A stretch of 64,000 bases of DNA from Plantactinospora sp040120695. Its GTDB lineage: Bacteria; Actinomycetota; Actinomycetes; Mycobacteriales; Micromonosporaceae. The notes below the pieces were generated by a model. The model was not told the origin of the DNA. It saw only the letters and a program-made list of their open reading frames with translations, and searched no databases. Shown here one piece after another: positions 11,415 to 21,886 of the stretch; positions within the stretch are counted from its first letter, which is position 1; the number at the start of each line of letters is the position of its first letter. The stretch is from the NCBI RefSeq assembly GCF_040120695.1, contig NZ_JBEEAC010000028.1:12315-76314 (forward strand), read 5' to 3'. Both the position numbers and the translations under genes were made by a program.

Positions 11415-11927
11415 GTGCCAGAGCAACTCGTCCGGGTGTACGTCCCGGCCACTCTGCCGATGCTCGCCGAGCTGCGCCAGCAGGGCTGGATCGTGGCCGC
11501 CCAGGGGCACGCGGTCACTCCCGAGCTGCGCGAGTGGTACGCCGAGGGCGACGAGGAGGAGCTGGAGTACGTCGCCTTCACCCGAGCCGCCCAGGAGGGG
11601 CTGCGACTGCTCCGGGCCGATCCGCAGGCGCCCCGGCGCCGGGTCGTCGTCGCCGTCGATCTGCCCCCGGGGGCCGTCACTCGGCCCGATCCCGAACTCG
11701 GCTCCAGCACCGTACGGCTGGGCGAGCGGCTCGGGATCGACGCGGTGGCCGCGATCCACGTGGACGGCGACGACGCCGAACAGGACGTCGAGGCTGCGGT
11801 GGAGGCGGTCGAGCAGGCGCTGGCCGGCGACCCGGACGCGCAGTTCACCGTGGACGGCGCGGAAGACCACGAGCTGGAGTGGTACGACCCCTCCGAGTTG
11901 GACGCACTCTTCGGCGCCACCGGCTGA
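11415..11927 (+). CDS. DUF6912-like conserved actinobacterial protein
   Basis: A 170-residue acidic protein beginning VPEQLVRVYVPATLPMLAEL, a start typical of a conserved actinobacterial family that I believe is DUF6912. No catalytic motif, signal peptide or membrane segment is visible. GTG at 11415 is preceded by GGGGGAG with good spacing, which decides the start over the longer open frame. Function is unknown. Confidence 0.6.
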   Translation: MPEQLVRVYVPATLPMLAELRQQGWIVAAQGHAVTPELREWYAEGDEEELEYVAFTRAAQEGLRLLRADPQAPRRRVVVAVDLPPGAVTRPDPELGSSTVRLGERLGIDAVAAIHVDGDDAEQDVEAAVEAVEQALAGDPDAQFTVDGAEDHELEWYDPSELDALFGATG

Positions 11928-11937
11928 CCCGGAGCCT

Positions 11938-11998
11938 CAGCCGCTGGTCCGGATCCGCAGTCTCCCTGATCCGGATCCCCAGCCGCTGGTCCGGATCC
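11938..11998. repeat. 19-bp exact direct repeat
   Basis: CAGCCGCTGGTCCGGATCC occurs at 11938-11956 and again at 11980-11998, with the partial copy CTGATCCGGATCC between them. The array fills the gap between two convergent genes. No function is evident. Confidence 0.8.
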
Positions 11999-12026
11999 TG
12001 GTGACCCGGAGCCGGTGGCCGGCGGT

Positions 12027-12338
12027 TCAGGGCGTGCTGGCCGCCAGCTTGAGACAGTTGAGCACGGCGCCGTCGACCGCGGCGATCTCGTCCGGGTTCG
12101 TGCTGGCCCTGCCCGCCACGTACGCCTCGCGCTGCTCGGCCGTCGCGTTCTGCATGTACCAGTCGGCCAGGCAGTCGATGGCCCGGTCCGAGGTACCCGC
12201 CATGCGCGGGTCGGAGCGGACCTTCGTCACCACGTCGTCCCGGTCGGGGCTGCCGTCCGAACAACCGGTCAGGGCCATCGCGAGCCCCAGCGCGGCGAAC
12301 GCGGCGGCGACCGTTCTGCGGAATCTAACCACGACCAC
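12027..12338 (-). CDS. Small predicted lipoprotein
   Basis: A 103-residue protein with a classic lipoprotein signal: two Arg, a hydrophobic run and a lipobox LTGC with Cys near residue 26. The mature part is about 77 residues and contains two further Cys (in AIDCLADWYMQ and LNCLKLA) that could form a disulfide. No domain is recognised. It would be anchored to the outer face of the cell membrane. Confidence 0.75.
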   Translation of the reverse strand: MVVVRFRRTVAAAFAALGLAMALTGCSDGSPDRDDVVTKVRSDPRMAGTSDRAIDCLADWYMQNATAEQREAYVAGRASTNPDEIAAVDGAVLNCLKLAASTP

Positions 12339-12452
12339 AGTCTATGCCTGCCGGGTCCGTCACCGCTGCATCGCCCTCGGCGCCGGGCTCCGGTCAGTGG
12401 TCCGCGACGGGCCGGGCGACGAGGAGTTCCGGGCCGCCGACGGGCTCTCCGG

Positions 12453-13661
12453 TCAGCGGCCGGCGACCGGCTCGGGGCGGTCCGCCGGTTCGTGGTCCTT
12501 CCCGTCGGCGGCGTCGTCTGCGGCCGCTCCACCCGACTCCACCCTCGGGCTGCTGTCCGGGGCGTCGTCCGCACCGGTGTCCTCGCCCGCCGGCTCGGCG
12601 CCATCCCGGTCGGCGCGGCTCGGGTCGGCGCCGCCCCGGTCGGCGCCGTCCTGGTCGGCTCCGCGGGGGTCGGACGGCGTCGCGGTCGACTCCTCCGCCG
12701 GTCGGAGCGTACGGCCGAAGGTGATGAGCGCGGTCAGCGAGCCGAGGAAGAGCACCAGCGTCGCGTGGTTGATCCGGGAACCTCCGAGCAGGCTCTGCGC
12801 GGCCCGGTCGGCCTCGCTGACCGCTCCGGCCAGCCGGAGCACCTCGGCCCCGGCGGTGCGGGTGAGCACCTCGGCGGCGAGCAGCAGCAGGCCCGGTCCG
12901 GCGCCCGCGATCAGGTACGCCGGCCAGCGTGGTGACGGCACCGCCCCGGTGGCCCGCTCGACGGCCCGCCGTCCGGCGGCCCGCAGGTAGCCGAATGCCA
13001 GCAGCCCGGCGGCCAGCCCGCTGGCCAGTGAGGAGGTCCGGGAGAACCAGCGGAAGGCGTTCACCTGCGACGCCTCGGTGGCACCGGCGCCGTAGAGGTT
13101 CAGTATCGGGTCCTGGAAGTAGCTCAGCGCGAAGCCGACCGCGAAGACGGCCAGCCCGGCGGCGACGACGGCGGCCACGACCAGGGTGCTGCGCAGCCCG
13201 CCGGCGATGCCGCCGACCGTGGCGGCCGCAGCCGTGGTGCCGGCGAGGACCATGATCGCCGACCCCTCGCCGTAGCTGAGCGTCACGACCAGTGCGGCGA
13301 GGAACCCGGTGGCGAGGCCGGCGACCAGCGACACGAGGAACCGGGGAGTGCTGCGCCGCACCCCGAGCCGGGTCAACAGGTTACCCAGGACGAGGCTGAC
13401 CCCGGCACCGCTGACCAGGCTCGCCGAGATCACCCCGGGCAGGGCGTACGCGGCCGAGGTGATCGCCATCGAGGTGATGCCGGAGGAGGAGATCCCGGCC
13501 TTGGCCGACCAGAGCATCGCGGCCAGCCAGCCCACGGCGAGCAGCGCGAGAACGAGCGCGCCGGGCGCCGGCACCAGGGGCGGAGCCGTCGCCGTCGCCG
13601 GCGGCTCGACCGGCTGGTCGGGCGCCGAGGTCGCGGTCGTGCCGGACTCTTCTGACATCAT
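12453..13661 (-). CDS. Multi-pass membrane protein, unknown function
   Basis: A 402-residue integral membrane protein with about seven to eight hydrophobic segments between residues 30 and 325. Its cytoplasmic C-terminal tail (about 330-402) is Asp/Ala/Gly-rich with a degenerate GADRDGA-type repeat. The start at 13661 is supported by a GGGGAG sequence just upstream; the frame stays open far beyond, antisense to pruA, which is a high-GC artefact. It is divergent from pruA. No transporter family could be recognised. Confidence 0.7.
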   Translation of the reverse strand: MMSEESGTTATSAPDQPVEPPATATAPPLVPAPGALVLALLAVGWLAAMLWSAKAGISSSGITSMAITSAAYALPGVISASLVSGAGVSLVLGNLLTRLGVRRSTPRFLVSLVAGLATGFLAALVVTLSYGEGSAIMVLAGTTAAAATVGGIAGGLRSTLVVAAVVAAGLAVFAVGFALSYFQDPILNLYGAGATEASQVNAFRWFSRTSSLASGLAAGLLAFGYLRAAGRRAVERATGAVPSPRWPAYLIAGAGPGLLLLAAEVLTRTAGAEVLRLAGAVSEADRAAQSLLGGSRINHATLVLFLGSLTALITFGRTLRPAEESTATPSDPRGADQDGADRGGADPSRADRDGAEPAGEDTGADDAPDSSPRVESGGAAADDAADGKDHEPADRPEPVAGR

Positions 13662-14036
13662 CTCCCCTTCAGCAAGTGGCCGGCCGCGGTGGCGGGGCGG
13701 CGACGGGCCGCGGTGGTGCGACCCGGCCACCCGGTCCTCAGCGTACGCGGGCCGGTCGGGGCGGTGGCTGGCTGCCGGTACGCGCGGGCCGGTGCGACCC
13801 TTCGCGGCGGGCGACGCCGTTCGGGGTGTGCCGGCCGGATGTTGATCCGGTGCGGACGCCGCCCGGGTGGTGCACCGGCGACCGGGGCGGCGGCGACCAC
13901 CGTGTAAGGATTGACGCAGGTCCCGCCCCCGTACTCCCGGCATCTCCCGGGGCACGGGGTCGAGGTGTCCGGCCGACCGGTCGGCACCGGCGGGTCCGGT
14001 TTCGCCATCGCTGTCGAGATCGCCCAGGAGAATCCC
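13662..14036. other. Intergenic region without recognised gene
   Basis: This 375-base divergent region between the membrane protein gene and pruA should hold both promoters. I see no clear -10/-35 pair, repeat or small gene in it. Confidence 0.5.
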
Positions 14037-15665
<1,629 letters not shown>

Positions 15666-16207
15666 CCACCCGGCGTCCCGTGCCCCGGTCGACCGCGTGT
15701 TTCGTGCGCGGCCGACCGCCCGGCCGGCGGCGGCGTGGCCTCGGCGCCGCTGTCGAAGTCCGGGACGGTCGGGTCGGCGGCGATTGTTCCGGCAAAAGCC
15801 TACATAAGCGATGAAAGTTTACTAACCTCCGCAATTGACACTTGCCCTGATCAGGCGCCGCCGGCCGTCGACCGGCAGTCGGCCCGGGTCGTGCGTGTCC
15901 GGTCCGCGGTCGTGCGTGTCCGGTCGCCGCATCACCGGAGGGTCCGTTTCGATCAGCGCCGGTGACCGGGAGTGTGCGTCGGGCCGTGTAGTGCGCCCGC
16001 CGGGCCCGCGGTGCGGCGACCCGGAGCGGCGCGGAGCGGGGGTGGGTGCCCTCCGTCGGATGGTCGGCTCCGCCGTGCCCGGCGAGCCCCGATCCATCGA
16101 TCGTCCTCAGCCGACTGTCGCCCCAGAACAGTGCACAATGGAGACGATGACCAGCGGATAGTGCCAAATCCTGGACGCGGCGCCGGCAAAGTGGCAGCGT
16201 GGAGGGC
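15666..16207. other. Intergenic region with an AT-rich patch
   Basis: About 540 bases between pruA and the PadR-type gene. Most is GC-rich without a credible reading frame. A distinct AT-rich patch near 15795-15842 contains GAAAGTTTACTAACC and TTGACA, which look like regulatory DNA. Two copies of GTCGTGCGTGTCCGGTC lie at about 15888-15925. Confidence 0.4.
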
Positions 16208-16720
16208 ATGGCGGATGTTGCAATCAATCCCACGGCGGCAGCCCTGCTCGGGCTGCTCCACGAAGGACCGATGACAGGCGGCCAGCTGATGGCCGCCGCC
16301 GAGCGGCGCCTGGCGCCGTACTGGTCGATGACCCGGAGCCAGGTCTACCGGGAGTTGCCGGCCCTGGCCGAGCAGGGACTGGTCCGGCTCGGCAAGCCCG
16401 GCCCCCGGTCCAGTCAGCCGTACGCGATCACGGCGGCCGGCAAGCGGACGTTCTCCCGTTGGCTCACCGAGATGCCGGGACGGGACACGGTGCGTAACCC
16501 GACCGCGCTCCGGGTGGCCTTCGGCCCGCAGCACTCGGCCACCCAGCTGCGCAACCTGGTGAGCAACGCGAACGAGTACCACACCGAGGCGCTCGCGGCA
16601 GCCAGGGAGCAGGCCCGGGACGCGAAGAAGACCGGTGACTCGTACGGTGCCGCCGCGCTGGAGTTCGCGGTCGCGTACCACAAGGCGGCGCTGTCCTGGC
16701 TGAAGAACGCACCGGTCTGA
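16208..16720 (+). CDS. PadR-family transcriptional regulator
   Basis: A 170-residue PadR-type repressor. The N-terminal winged helix (AALLGLLHEGPMTGGQLMAA, then SQVYRELPALAEQGLV) is followed by the Pro-containing wing and a C-terminal helical dimerisation region. The ATG at 16208 follows GGAGGG very closely; a GTG at 16199 is the alternative and adds three residues. The target is not evident; the nearest gene downstream is prfB. Confidence 0.85.
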   Translation: MADVAINPTAAALLGLLHEGPMTGGQLMAAAERRLAPYWSMTRSQVYRELPALAEQGLVRLGKPGPRSSQPYAITAAGKRTFSRWLTEMPGRDTVRNPTALRVAFGPQHSATQLRNLVSNANEYHTEALAAAREQARDAKKTGDSYGAAALEFAVAYHKAALSWLKNAPV

Positions 16721-16831
16721 TCCGGCTCCCGACCCGGCCGGCAGCTCCGGACGACGCCCGGGCGGACGCGCCGAAGCGCTTCGCCGCTGGCGCCGACCCG
16801 GTCCCGCGGACGACCAGTACTCTTGACTGTC

Positions 16832-17953
16832 GTGACCGCTGCCGAATACGCCGACCAACTCAAGGATCTTGACGCCACGCTTCGCAACATCGAGACCGTC
16901 CTCGATGTCGACCGGCTGCGTCAGGCCAAGGCGGAACTGGAGGAGGCGGCCTCCGCGCCGGACCTTTGGGACGACCAGGCCCGCGCGCAGGGGGTGACCT
17001 CCAAGCTTTCGTACGTCAACGGAGAGATCGCCAAGCTGGAGAGCCTGCGCGGTCGGCTCGACGACGCCCGGGTGCTGCTGGAGCTCGCCGAGGCGGAGGC
17101 TGACGCGGGGGTGCTCGGCGAGGTCGAGGCGGAGATCGGCGGGCTGACCAAGGCCATCCAGGAGATGGAGGTTCGCACCCTGCTGTCCGGGGAGTACGAC
17201 TCCCGGGAGGCGCTGGTCGCGATCCGGGCGGGTGCCGGCGGCGTGGACGCGGCCGACTTCGCGGAGATGCTGCTCCGGATGTACCTGCGCTGGGCCGAGC
17301 GGCACGGCTATCCGACCGAGGTCTACGAGACGTCGTACGCCGAGGAGGCGGGCCTGAAGTCGGCCACCTTCGCGGTCAAGGTCCCGTACGCCTACGGGAC
17401 GCTCAGTGTCGAGGCGGGCACGCACCGGTTGGTCCGGATCAGCCCCTTCGACAACCAGGGGCGCCGGCAGACCAGTTTCGCCGGAGTCGAGGTGCTGCCG
17501 GTCACCGAGCAGACCGACCATATCGACATTCCGGAGAACGAGCTCCGGGTCGACGTCTACCGGTCGTCGGGTCCGGGCGGGCAGAGCGTCAACACCACCG
17601 ACTCGGCGGTGCGGATCACGCACGTCCCGACCGGGATCGTGGTCACCTGTCAGAACGAGAAGTCGCAACTCCAGAACAAGGCGTCGGCGCTGCGCGTGCT
17701 CCAGGCCCGGCTGCTGGAGCGGAAGCGCCAGGAGGAGCAGGCCAAACTGGAGGGCCTGAAGACCGACGCCGCCGGGTCCTGGGGTGACCAGATGCGGTCG
17801 TACGTCCTGCACCCCTATCAGATGGTGAAGGATCTGCGTACGGAGCAGGAGACGGGCAACCCCGCCTCGGTGTTCGACGGTGATTTGGACGGATTTATCG
17901 AGGCCGGCATCCGGTGGCGCAAGCAGCGGCAGCTCGCCGGTGACGCCGCGTGA
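16832..17953 (+). CDS. prfB: Peptide chain release factor 2
   Basis: RF2 of 373 residues, which reads UGA and UAA stop codons and releases the peptide from the ribosome. The SPF-type codon-recognition tripeptide is in RISPFDNQ (near residue 204) and the GGQ hydrolysis motif in SSGPGGQSVN (near 249). The frame is continuous, so the programmed frameshift known from enteric prfB is absent, as usual in actinobacteria. A TACTCT hexamer at 16818-16823 ends eight bases before the GTG, so the transcript is probably leaderless. Confidence 0.97.
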   Translation: MTAAEYADQLKDLDATLRNIETVLDVDRLRQAKAELEEAASAPDLWDDQARAQGVTSKLSYVNGEIAKLESLRGRLDDARVLLELAEAEADAGVLGEVEAEIGGLTKAIQEMEVRTLLSGEYDSREALVAIRAGAGGVDAADFAEMLLRMYLRWAERHGYPTEVYETSYAEEAGLKSATFAVKVPYAYGTLSVEAGTHRLVRISPFDNQGRRQTSFAGVEVLPVTEQTDHIDIPENELRVDVYRSSGPGGQSVNTTDSAVRITHVPTGIVVTCQNEKSQLQNKASALRVLQARLLERKRQEEQAKLEGLKTDAAGSWGDQMRSYVLHPYQMVKDLRTEQETGNPASVFDGDLDGFIEAGIRWRKQRQLAGDAA

Positions 17954-18081
17954 ACACGGCTCGCGTCCGCGTCGCTGCGGTGTGTCGACATCGGTGATCG
18001 TTTCCATGTGCGGGGCGTGAGGGGTACCGGACGCAGAGCAGTTTCCCGATAAATGTCGCCCGGACAGGCCGGGTTCCGGAC

Positions 18082-18109
18082 TTGGCCTTTTCGTTACGAC
18101 GCGTAGACT
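18082..18109 (+). promoter_or_regulatory. Promoter giving a leaderless ftsE transcript
   Basis: TTGGCC (18082-18087) and TAGACT (18104-18109) are 16 bases apart. The ftsE GTG begins only eight bases after the -10, leaving no room for a Shine-Dalgarno site, so the mRNA should start at or within a base or two of the start codon. Confidence 0.6.
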
Positions 18110-18117
18110 CACCACCC

Positions 18118-18798
18118 GTGATTCAGCTTGAGCAAGTGACGAAGACGTACCCGAAGGCGTCCCGGCCGTCGCTCGACAGCGTGTCGGTCTCGATCGAGAA
18201 GGGTGAGTTCGTCTTCTTCATCGGTCCCTCCGGTTCCGGCAAGTCGACAATCATCAAGCTGCTGCTGCACGAGGTGACCCCGAACAAGGGTCGGGTGATG
18301 GTCAACAACAAGGACGTCACCTCGATGCGTTCTTGGAAGATCCCGAACTTCCGGCGCTCGATCGGCTGTGTCTTCCAGGACTTCCGGTTGCTGCCCAACC
18401 GCACTGCGTACGAGAACGTCGCGTTCGCACTGGAGGTCATCGGCAAGACCAAGGCGGTAGCCCGCCGGGTGGTGCCCGAGGTGCTGGAACTGGTCGGGCT
18501 CGGTGGCAAGGAGCACCGCTACCCGCACGAACTCTCCGGCGGTGAGCAGCAGCGCGTCGCGGTGGCGCGGGCCTTCGTCAACCGGCCGCTGATCCTGCTG
18601 GCCGACGAGCCCACCGGAAACCTCGACCCGGACACCTCGATCGAGATCATGCGCCTGCTGGACCGGATCAACCGCACCGGTACCACGGTCGTGATGGTCA
18701 CCCACGACTCCAACATCGTCAACCAGATGCGCCGTCGCGTCATCGAGATCGAGAGTGGTCGCATCGTGCGGGACCAGGCTCGGGGCGTCTACGGCTGA
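18118..18798 (+). CDS. ftsE: Cell division ATP-binding protein FtsE
   Basis: The 226-residue ATPase of the FtsEX complex, which works at the division septum and controls peptidoglycan hydrolases through FtsX. Walker A is GPSGSGKST (near residue 37), the signature LSGGEQQR (near 140) and Walker B ILLADEPT (near 161). The GTG at 18118 gives the normal FtsE start VIQLEQVTKTYP. ftsX follows after about 100 bases. Confidence 0.97.
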   Translation: MIQLEQVTKTYPKASRPSLDSVSVSIEKGEFVFFIGPSGSGKSTIIKLLLHEVTPNKGRVMVNNKDVTSMRSWKIPNFRRSIGCVFQDFRLLPNRTAYENVAFALEVIGKTKAVARRVVPEVLELVGLGGKEHRYPHELSGGEQQRVAVARAFVNRPLILLADEPTGNLDPDTSIEIMRLLDRINRTGTTVVMVTHDSNIVNQMRRRVIEIESGRIVRDQARGVYG

Positions 18799-18900
18799 CC
18801 TGCCCCACCGCGCCCGCGCCGAACAGCCCCCGGTTCGGCCCGGCAGCGGCCGCTGACTCGACGACGAACGACTCCTGCGGAGATCCGGAAGGAACCCCCG

Positions 18901-19776
18901 ATGCGCTTGAAATACGTCCTGTCCGAGGTATTGGTCGGGCTGTGGCGCAACGTGACCATGACCATCGCAATGATCATTACGATGGCGGTCTCACTCACCA
19001 TGCTCGGCGCGAGCGGCCTGATGTACCTCCAGGTAGACGCGATGAAAGACGCGTACTACAAGGACATCGAGGTGTCGATCTTCCTCGTCTCCGGTGTGAC
19101 CGAGGAACAGCGCACCCAGTTGCAGACCGACCTGGAGGCCGACCCGCTCGTCCGGGAGGTCAAGTACGAGTCCAAGGAAGAGGCGTACGAGCGCTTCCAG
19201 CGGCTGTTCGCGGACTCGCCCGACCTGGTCAAGGCGGTGCAGGCGGACAAGCTCCCCGAGTCGTTCCGGGTGAACCTCGTCGATCCGGAGCAGTACCAGC
19301 AGATCTTCGACACCTACAAGGGCCGCGAGGGGATCGACGACATCATCGACCAGCGCCGGCTGCTCGAACAGATCTTCAACATCCTCGGCGCGATCCAGAA
19401 CATGGCGCTGGTCTCGGCCTCGGTGATGGCGATCGCCGCCCTGCTGCTGGTGGCGAACACGATCCAGGTGGCCGCGTACAGCAAGCGCCGTGAGGTCGCG
19501 GTGATGAAGCTGGTCGGTGCCTCCAACTGGTTCATCCAGGCACCGTTCGTGCTGGAGGCCGTGGTGGCCGGGCTGCTCGGCGCGATCATCGGGTTCGGCG
19601 CGCTCGTGCTGGGCAAGATCTTCCTGCTCGACGGCTCGCTGCGGGACCTCACCGATCTGCTCACGCCGATCGAGTGGAGCACGGTGCTGCTGATGTTCCC
19701 GTTCATGGCCGGGGTCGGTGGTCTGGTCAGCGCGATGACCGCCTGGGTGACGCTCAGGTTCTACCTGAGGGTCTAG
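18901..19776 (+). CDS. ftsX: Cell division protein FtsX
   Basis: The 291-residue membrane partner of FtsE. The order is a first transmembrane helix (about 20-45), an extracellular domain (about 50-165) that in mycobacteria activates RipC-type hydrolases, then three more transmembrane helices in the FtsX/MacB permease fold. ATG at 18901 has GGAAGGA upstream. Confidence 0.96.
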   Translation: MRLKYVLSEVLVGLWRNVTMTIAMIITMAVSLTMLGASGLMYLQVDAMKDAYYKDIEVSIFLVSGVTEEQRTQLQTDLEADPLVREVKYESKEEAYERFQRLFADSPDLVKAVQADKLPESFRVNLVDPEQYQQIFDTYKGREGIDDIIDQRRLLEQIFNILGAIQNMALVSASVMAIAALLLVANTIQVAAYSKRREVAVMKLVGASNWFIQAPFVLEAVVAGLLGAIIGFGALVLGKIFLLDGSLRDLTDLLTPIEWSTVLLMFPFMAGVGGLVSAMTAWVTLRFYLRV

Positions 19777-19940
19777 CTCGGTCCCGCTCTTCGCGGCCCG
19801 CATCGGCCGTCGATCGACCGCAGGGCCTCCGGCACGCGTGAAAAGCGCGAGCCGGGGGCCCTGCGCCGCGAGGTAGCATTGCGCGGTTGTTCCACGGGTA
19901 CGACGAGCAAGGGGTACGACGAGGAAGGGGTGTGGCGCCG

Positions 19941-20417
19941 ATGCCACGGGAGAAGGGGCGGAAGGTCGTCGCCTCCAACCGCAAGGCGCGGCACGACTAC
20001 GCCATCCTCGACACGTACGAGGCGGGCATGGCGCTGACCGGTACCGAGGTCAAGTCGCTGCGCGCCGGCCGGGCGTCCCTGGTCGACGCCTTCGCGCAGG
20101 AGCGGGACGGCGAGATCTACCTGCACGGCATGCACATCCCGGAGTACGCCCAGGGGACGTGGACCAACCACGAACCCCGGCGTACCCGAAAGCTGCTGCT
20201 CAACCGGCAGGAGATCAGCCGGCTGATCGGCAAGTTGAAGGAGAGCGGCCTGACTCTGGTGCCACTCTCGGTCTACTTCTCGGATGGCTGGGCCAAGGTC
20301 GAGATCGGCCTGGCCAAGGGTAAGAAGGCGTACGACAAACGGCAGGACCTGGCCAAGCGGGACGCCGAACGGGAGATCTCCCGAGTCGCGGGCCGGCGTG
20401 GCAAGGGTATGGGGTGA
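19941..20417 (+). CDS. smpB: SsrA-binding protein SmpB
   Basis: A 158-residue partner of tmRNA that loads it into stalled ribosomes. Family signatures include YEAGMALTGTEVKSLRAGR and the basic C-terminal tail KKAYDKRQDLAKRDAER, which acts in the decoding site. A GTG at 19932 (adding VAP) is an alternative start. The gene lies just upstream of ssrA, the usual actinobacterial arrangement. Confidence 0.97.
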   Translation: MPREKGRKVVASNRKARHDYAILDTYEAGMALTGTEVKSLRAGRASLVDAFAQERDGEIYLHGMHIPEYAQGTWTNHEPRRTRKLLLNRQEISRLIGKLKESGLTLVPLSVYFSDGWAKVEIGLAKGKKAYDKRQDLAKRDAEREISRVAGRRGKGMG

Positions 20418-20638
20418 CGGTCTGTCCTCGGCTGGCCGGTGGTGGTCAGGACGCCCCGTGTCTGGGGCCGCTGTGACGCACGTTACTGCCGAGTCGTCCG
20501 GTTCCGGCGGTGTGCCGGGCGGTATCCGGAATGAAGTTGGCGGGGCGAGGCGTTAGGCTTGGAGTGGCCGCCGACAGGCGGTGCGGAAACTCCACCGGCC
20601 CACGTCGGTCCGCGGGACAGTCGGGTCGGTAGGACACA

Positions 20639-21011
20639 GGGGGTGACTGGTTTCGACTTCGTACGTTGCGGCAGGGGAAGCGAGCCGAGGAAGCCGACGT
20701 CGTCTCGAGAATCGTTCGTCGGAAACCAATAAGCGCCAAGCAGAATCGCGCTGACTTCGCTCTCGCCGCCTGAGGCGGGTAGCAAGTCTGTCGGCCTGGG
20801 AGTGCCTTCGACCCAGTTAGCCGGCATCAGCTAGGAGGCTGGCCAACCGGACCCGGTCGCGGGGTCCGTGCGGCGAGATTAATCAGCGACTGGGCCCGTC
20901 ACACCGACTCGCTCGCGTGATCGGAGGGGCCGAGTAGAGGCACAGCGAGCTGCGCTCGGAGAAGCCCTGGCAAGGCGACGAAGGACCCGGGTTCGATTCC
21001 CGGCACCTCCA
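20639..21011 (+). ncRNA. ssrA: Transfer-messenger RNA
   Basis: The 5' end GGGGGTG pairs with CACCTCC at 21004-21010 to form the tRNA-like acceptor stem, and the T arm GGGTTCGATTCCC lies just before. The tag reading frame ends AKQNRADFALAA followed by TGA at 20771-20773. The D-arm-like start GACTGGTTTCGACTTCG is typical. The CCA end is not encoded. Total length about 373 nt. It tags stalled proteins for proteolysis together with SmpB. Confidence 0.95.
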
Positions 21012-21016
21012 CGACA

Positions 21017-21056
21017 ACGACTGCGCCCCGGTTCAGCAGGACCGGGGCGCAGTCGT
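21017..21056 (+). terminator. Intrinsic terminator of ssrA
   Basis: A perfect 16-base stem (21017-21032 with 21041-21056) with an eight-base loop begins five bases after the tmRNA 3' end. A short T-containing tail follows. Confidence 0.85.
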
Positions 21057-21299
21057 CTCGTTTCCGCCTCGCCTCCGCGCCGCCCGCCGGGCCGGCCCGA
21101 GGCCTCCCCGGGGCGCCGGCACCATCCTGCGCGACCCTCCTGCGACAACCTCACCCGGTGCTGAAGTGACTGGTGGGACCCGCTGTGCTCGGTGAGACGT
21201 ACGGGACAGATGAGCCGGACCGCAAGGGTCGACAGCGGCAGGTGGTGGGCCGCACCATCGTGATTACCACCGGTAGCTGTCGCTCTGCGGGAGGTGGTC

Positions 21300-21806
21300 A
21301 TGCCGACCGACCCGAACCAGCACCAGCTGTCGATTCCGGTGCCCTTCTCCAGGCCGTCGCCGGCAGCGGCGACCGAGTCGGCCACGCTACGGATGGTCCG
21401 ATGCCGCCGGGCCGTACTGCTGGGTGAGACCCACATCCTGGAGCGGGCGATCGTCGCGCCGATCCGGGATCCCGAGTGGCGGCCCCGGGTCCGATCCAGT
21501 CTGGGTGGACTGCGGGGCGCCTTCGCCGAGCACATGCGCAGCACCGAGGGACCGGACGGGCTCTACGCCGAACTGCTGGACCATGCGCCCCGACTGGCTC
21601 GGGGCGTACACGTGCTGATCCGGGAACACGCGGCGGTGGTCGCCGCGATGGCCGCCCTGCAACGTCGGGTCGACCTGCCGGAGATCAGCGTGACCGAACT
21701 CCGGAGCCGGGCCACCGATCTGCTCCGGGAACTCTCCCGGCACCGCCAGCGCGGCGCGGACCTGGTCTACGAGGCGTACCAGACGGACATCGGCGGAGAG
21801 ACCTGA
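21300..21806 (+). CDS. Hypothetical all-helical protein
   Basis: A 168-residue protein predicted to be mostly helical. It contains several His/Glu residues at helix-like spacing (for example HILERAIV, REHAAVV, RHRQRGADLVYEAY), which loosely recalls hemerythrin-like four-helix bundles, but I cannot confirm the fold. ATG at 21300 is preceded by GCGGGAGG with good spacing. Convergent with the MTA phosphorylase gene. Confidence 0.6.
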   Translation: MPTDPNQHQLSIPVPFSRPSPAAATESATLRMVRCRRAVLLGETHILERAIVAPIRDPEWRPRVRSSLGGLRGAFAEHMRSTEGPDGLYAELLDHAPRLARGVHVLIREHAAVVAAMAALQRRVDLPEISVTELRSRATDLLRELSRHRQRGADLVYEAYQTDIGGET

Positions 21807-21886
21807 CGACACGTCGGCGCGGGCGGGTGCCGATGCGTGGGGCGCTGCCCGGTGCTTCGGGTCCTCGGCGCAGATCGGCGGGACGC

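Noticed and set aside
16823..16832. TTG start for prfB and a programmed frameshift
   Set aside because: The GTG at 16832 gives the family start and the frame is continuous with no internal UGA, so neither is needed.
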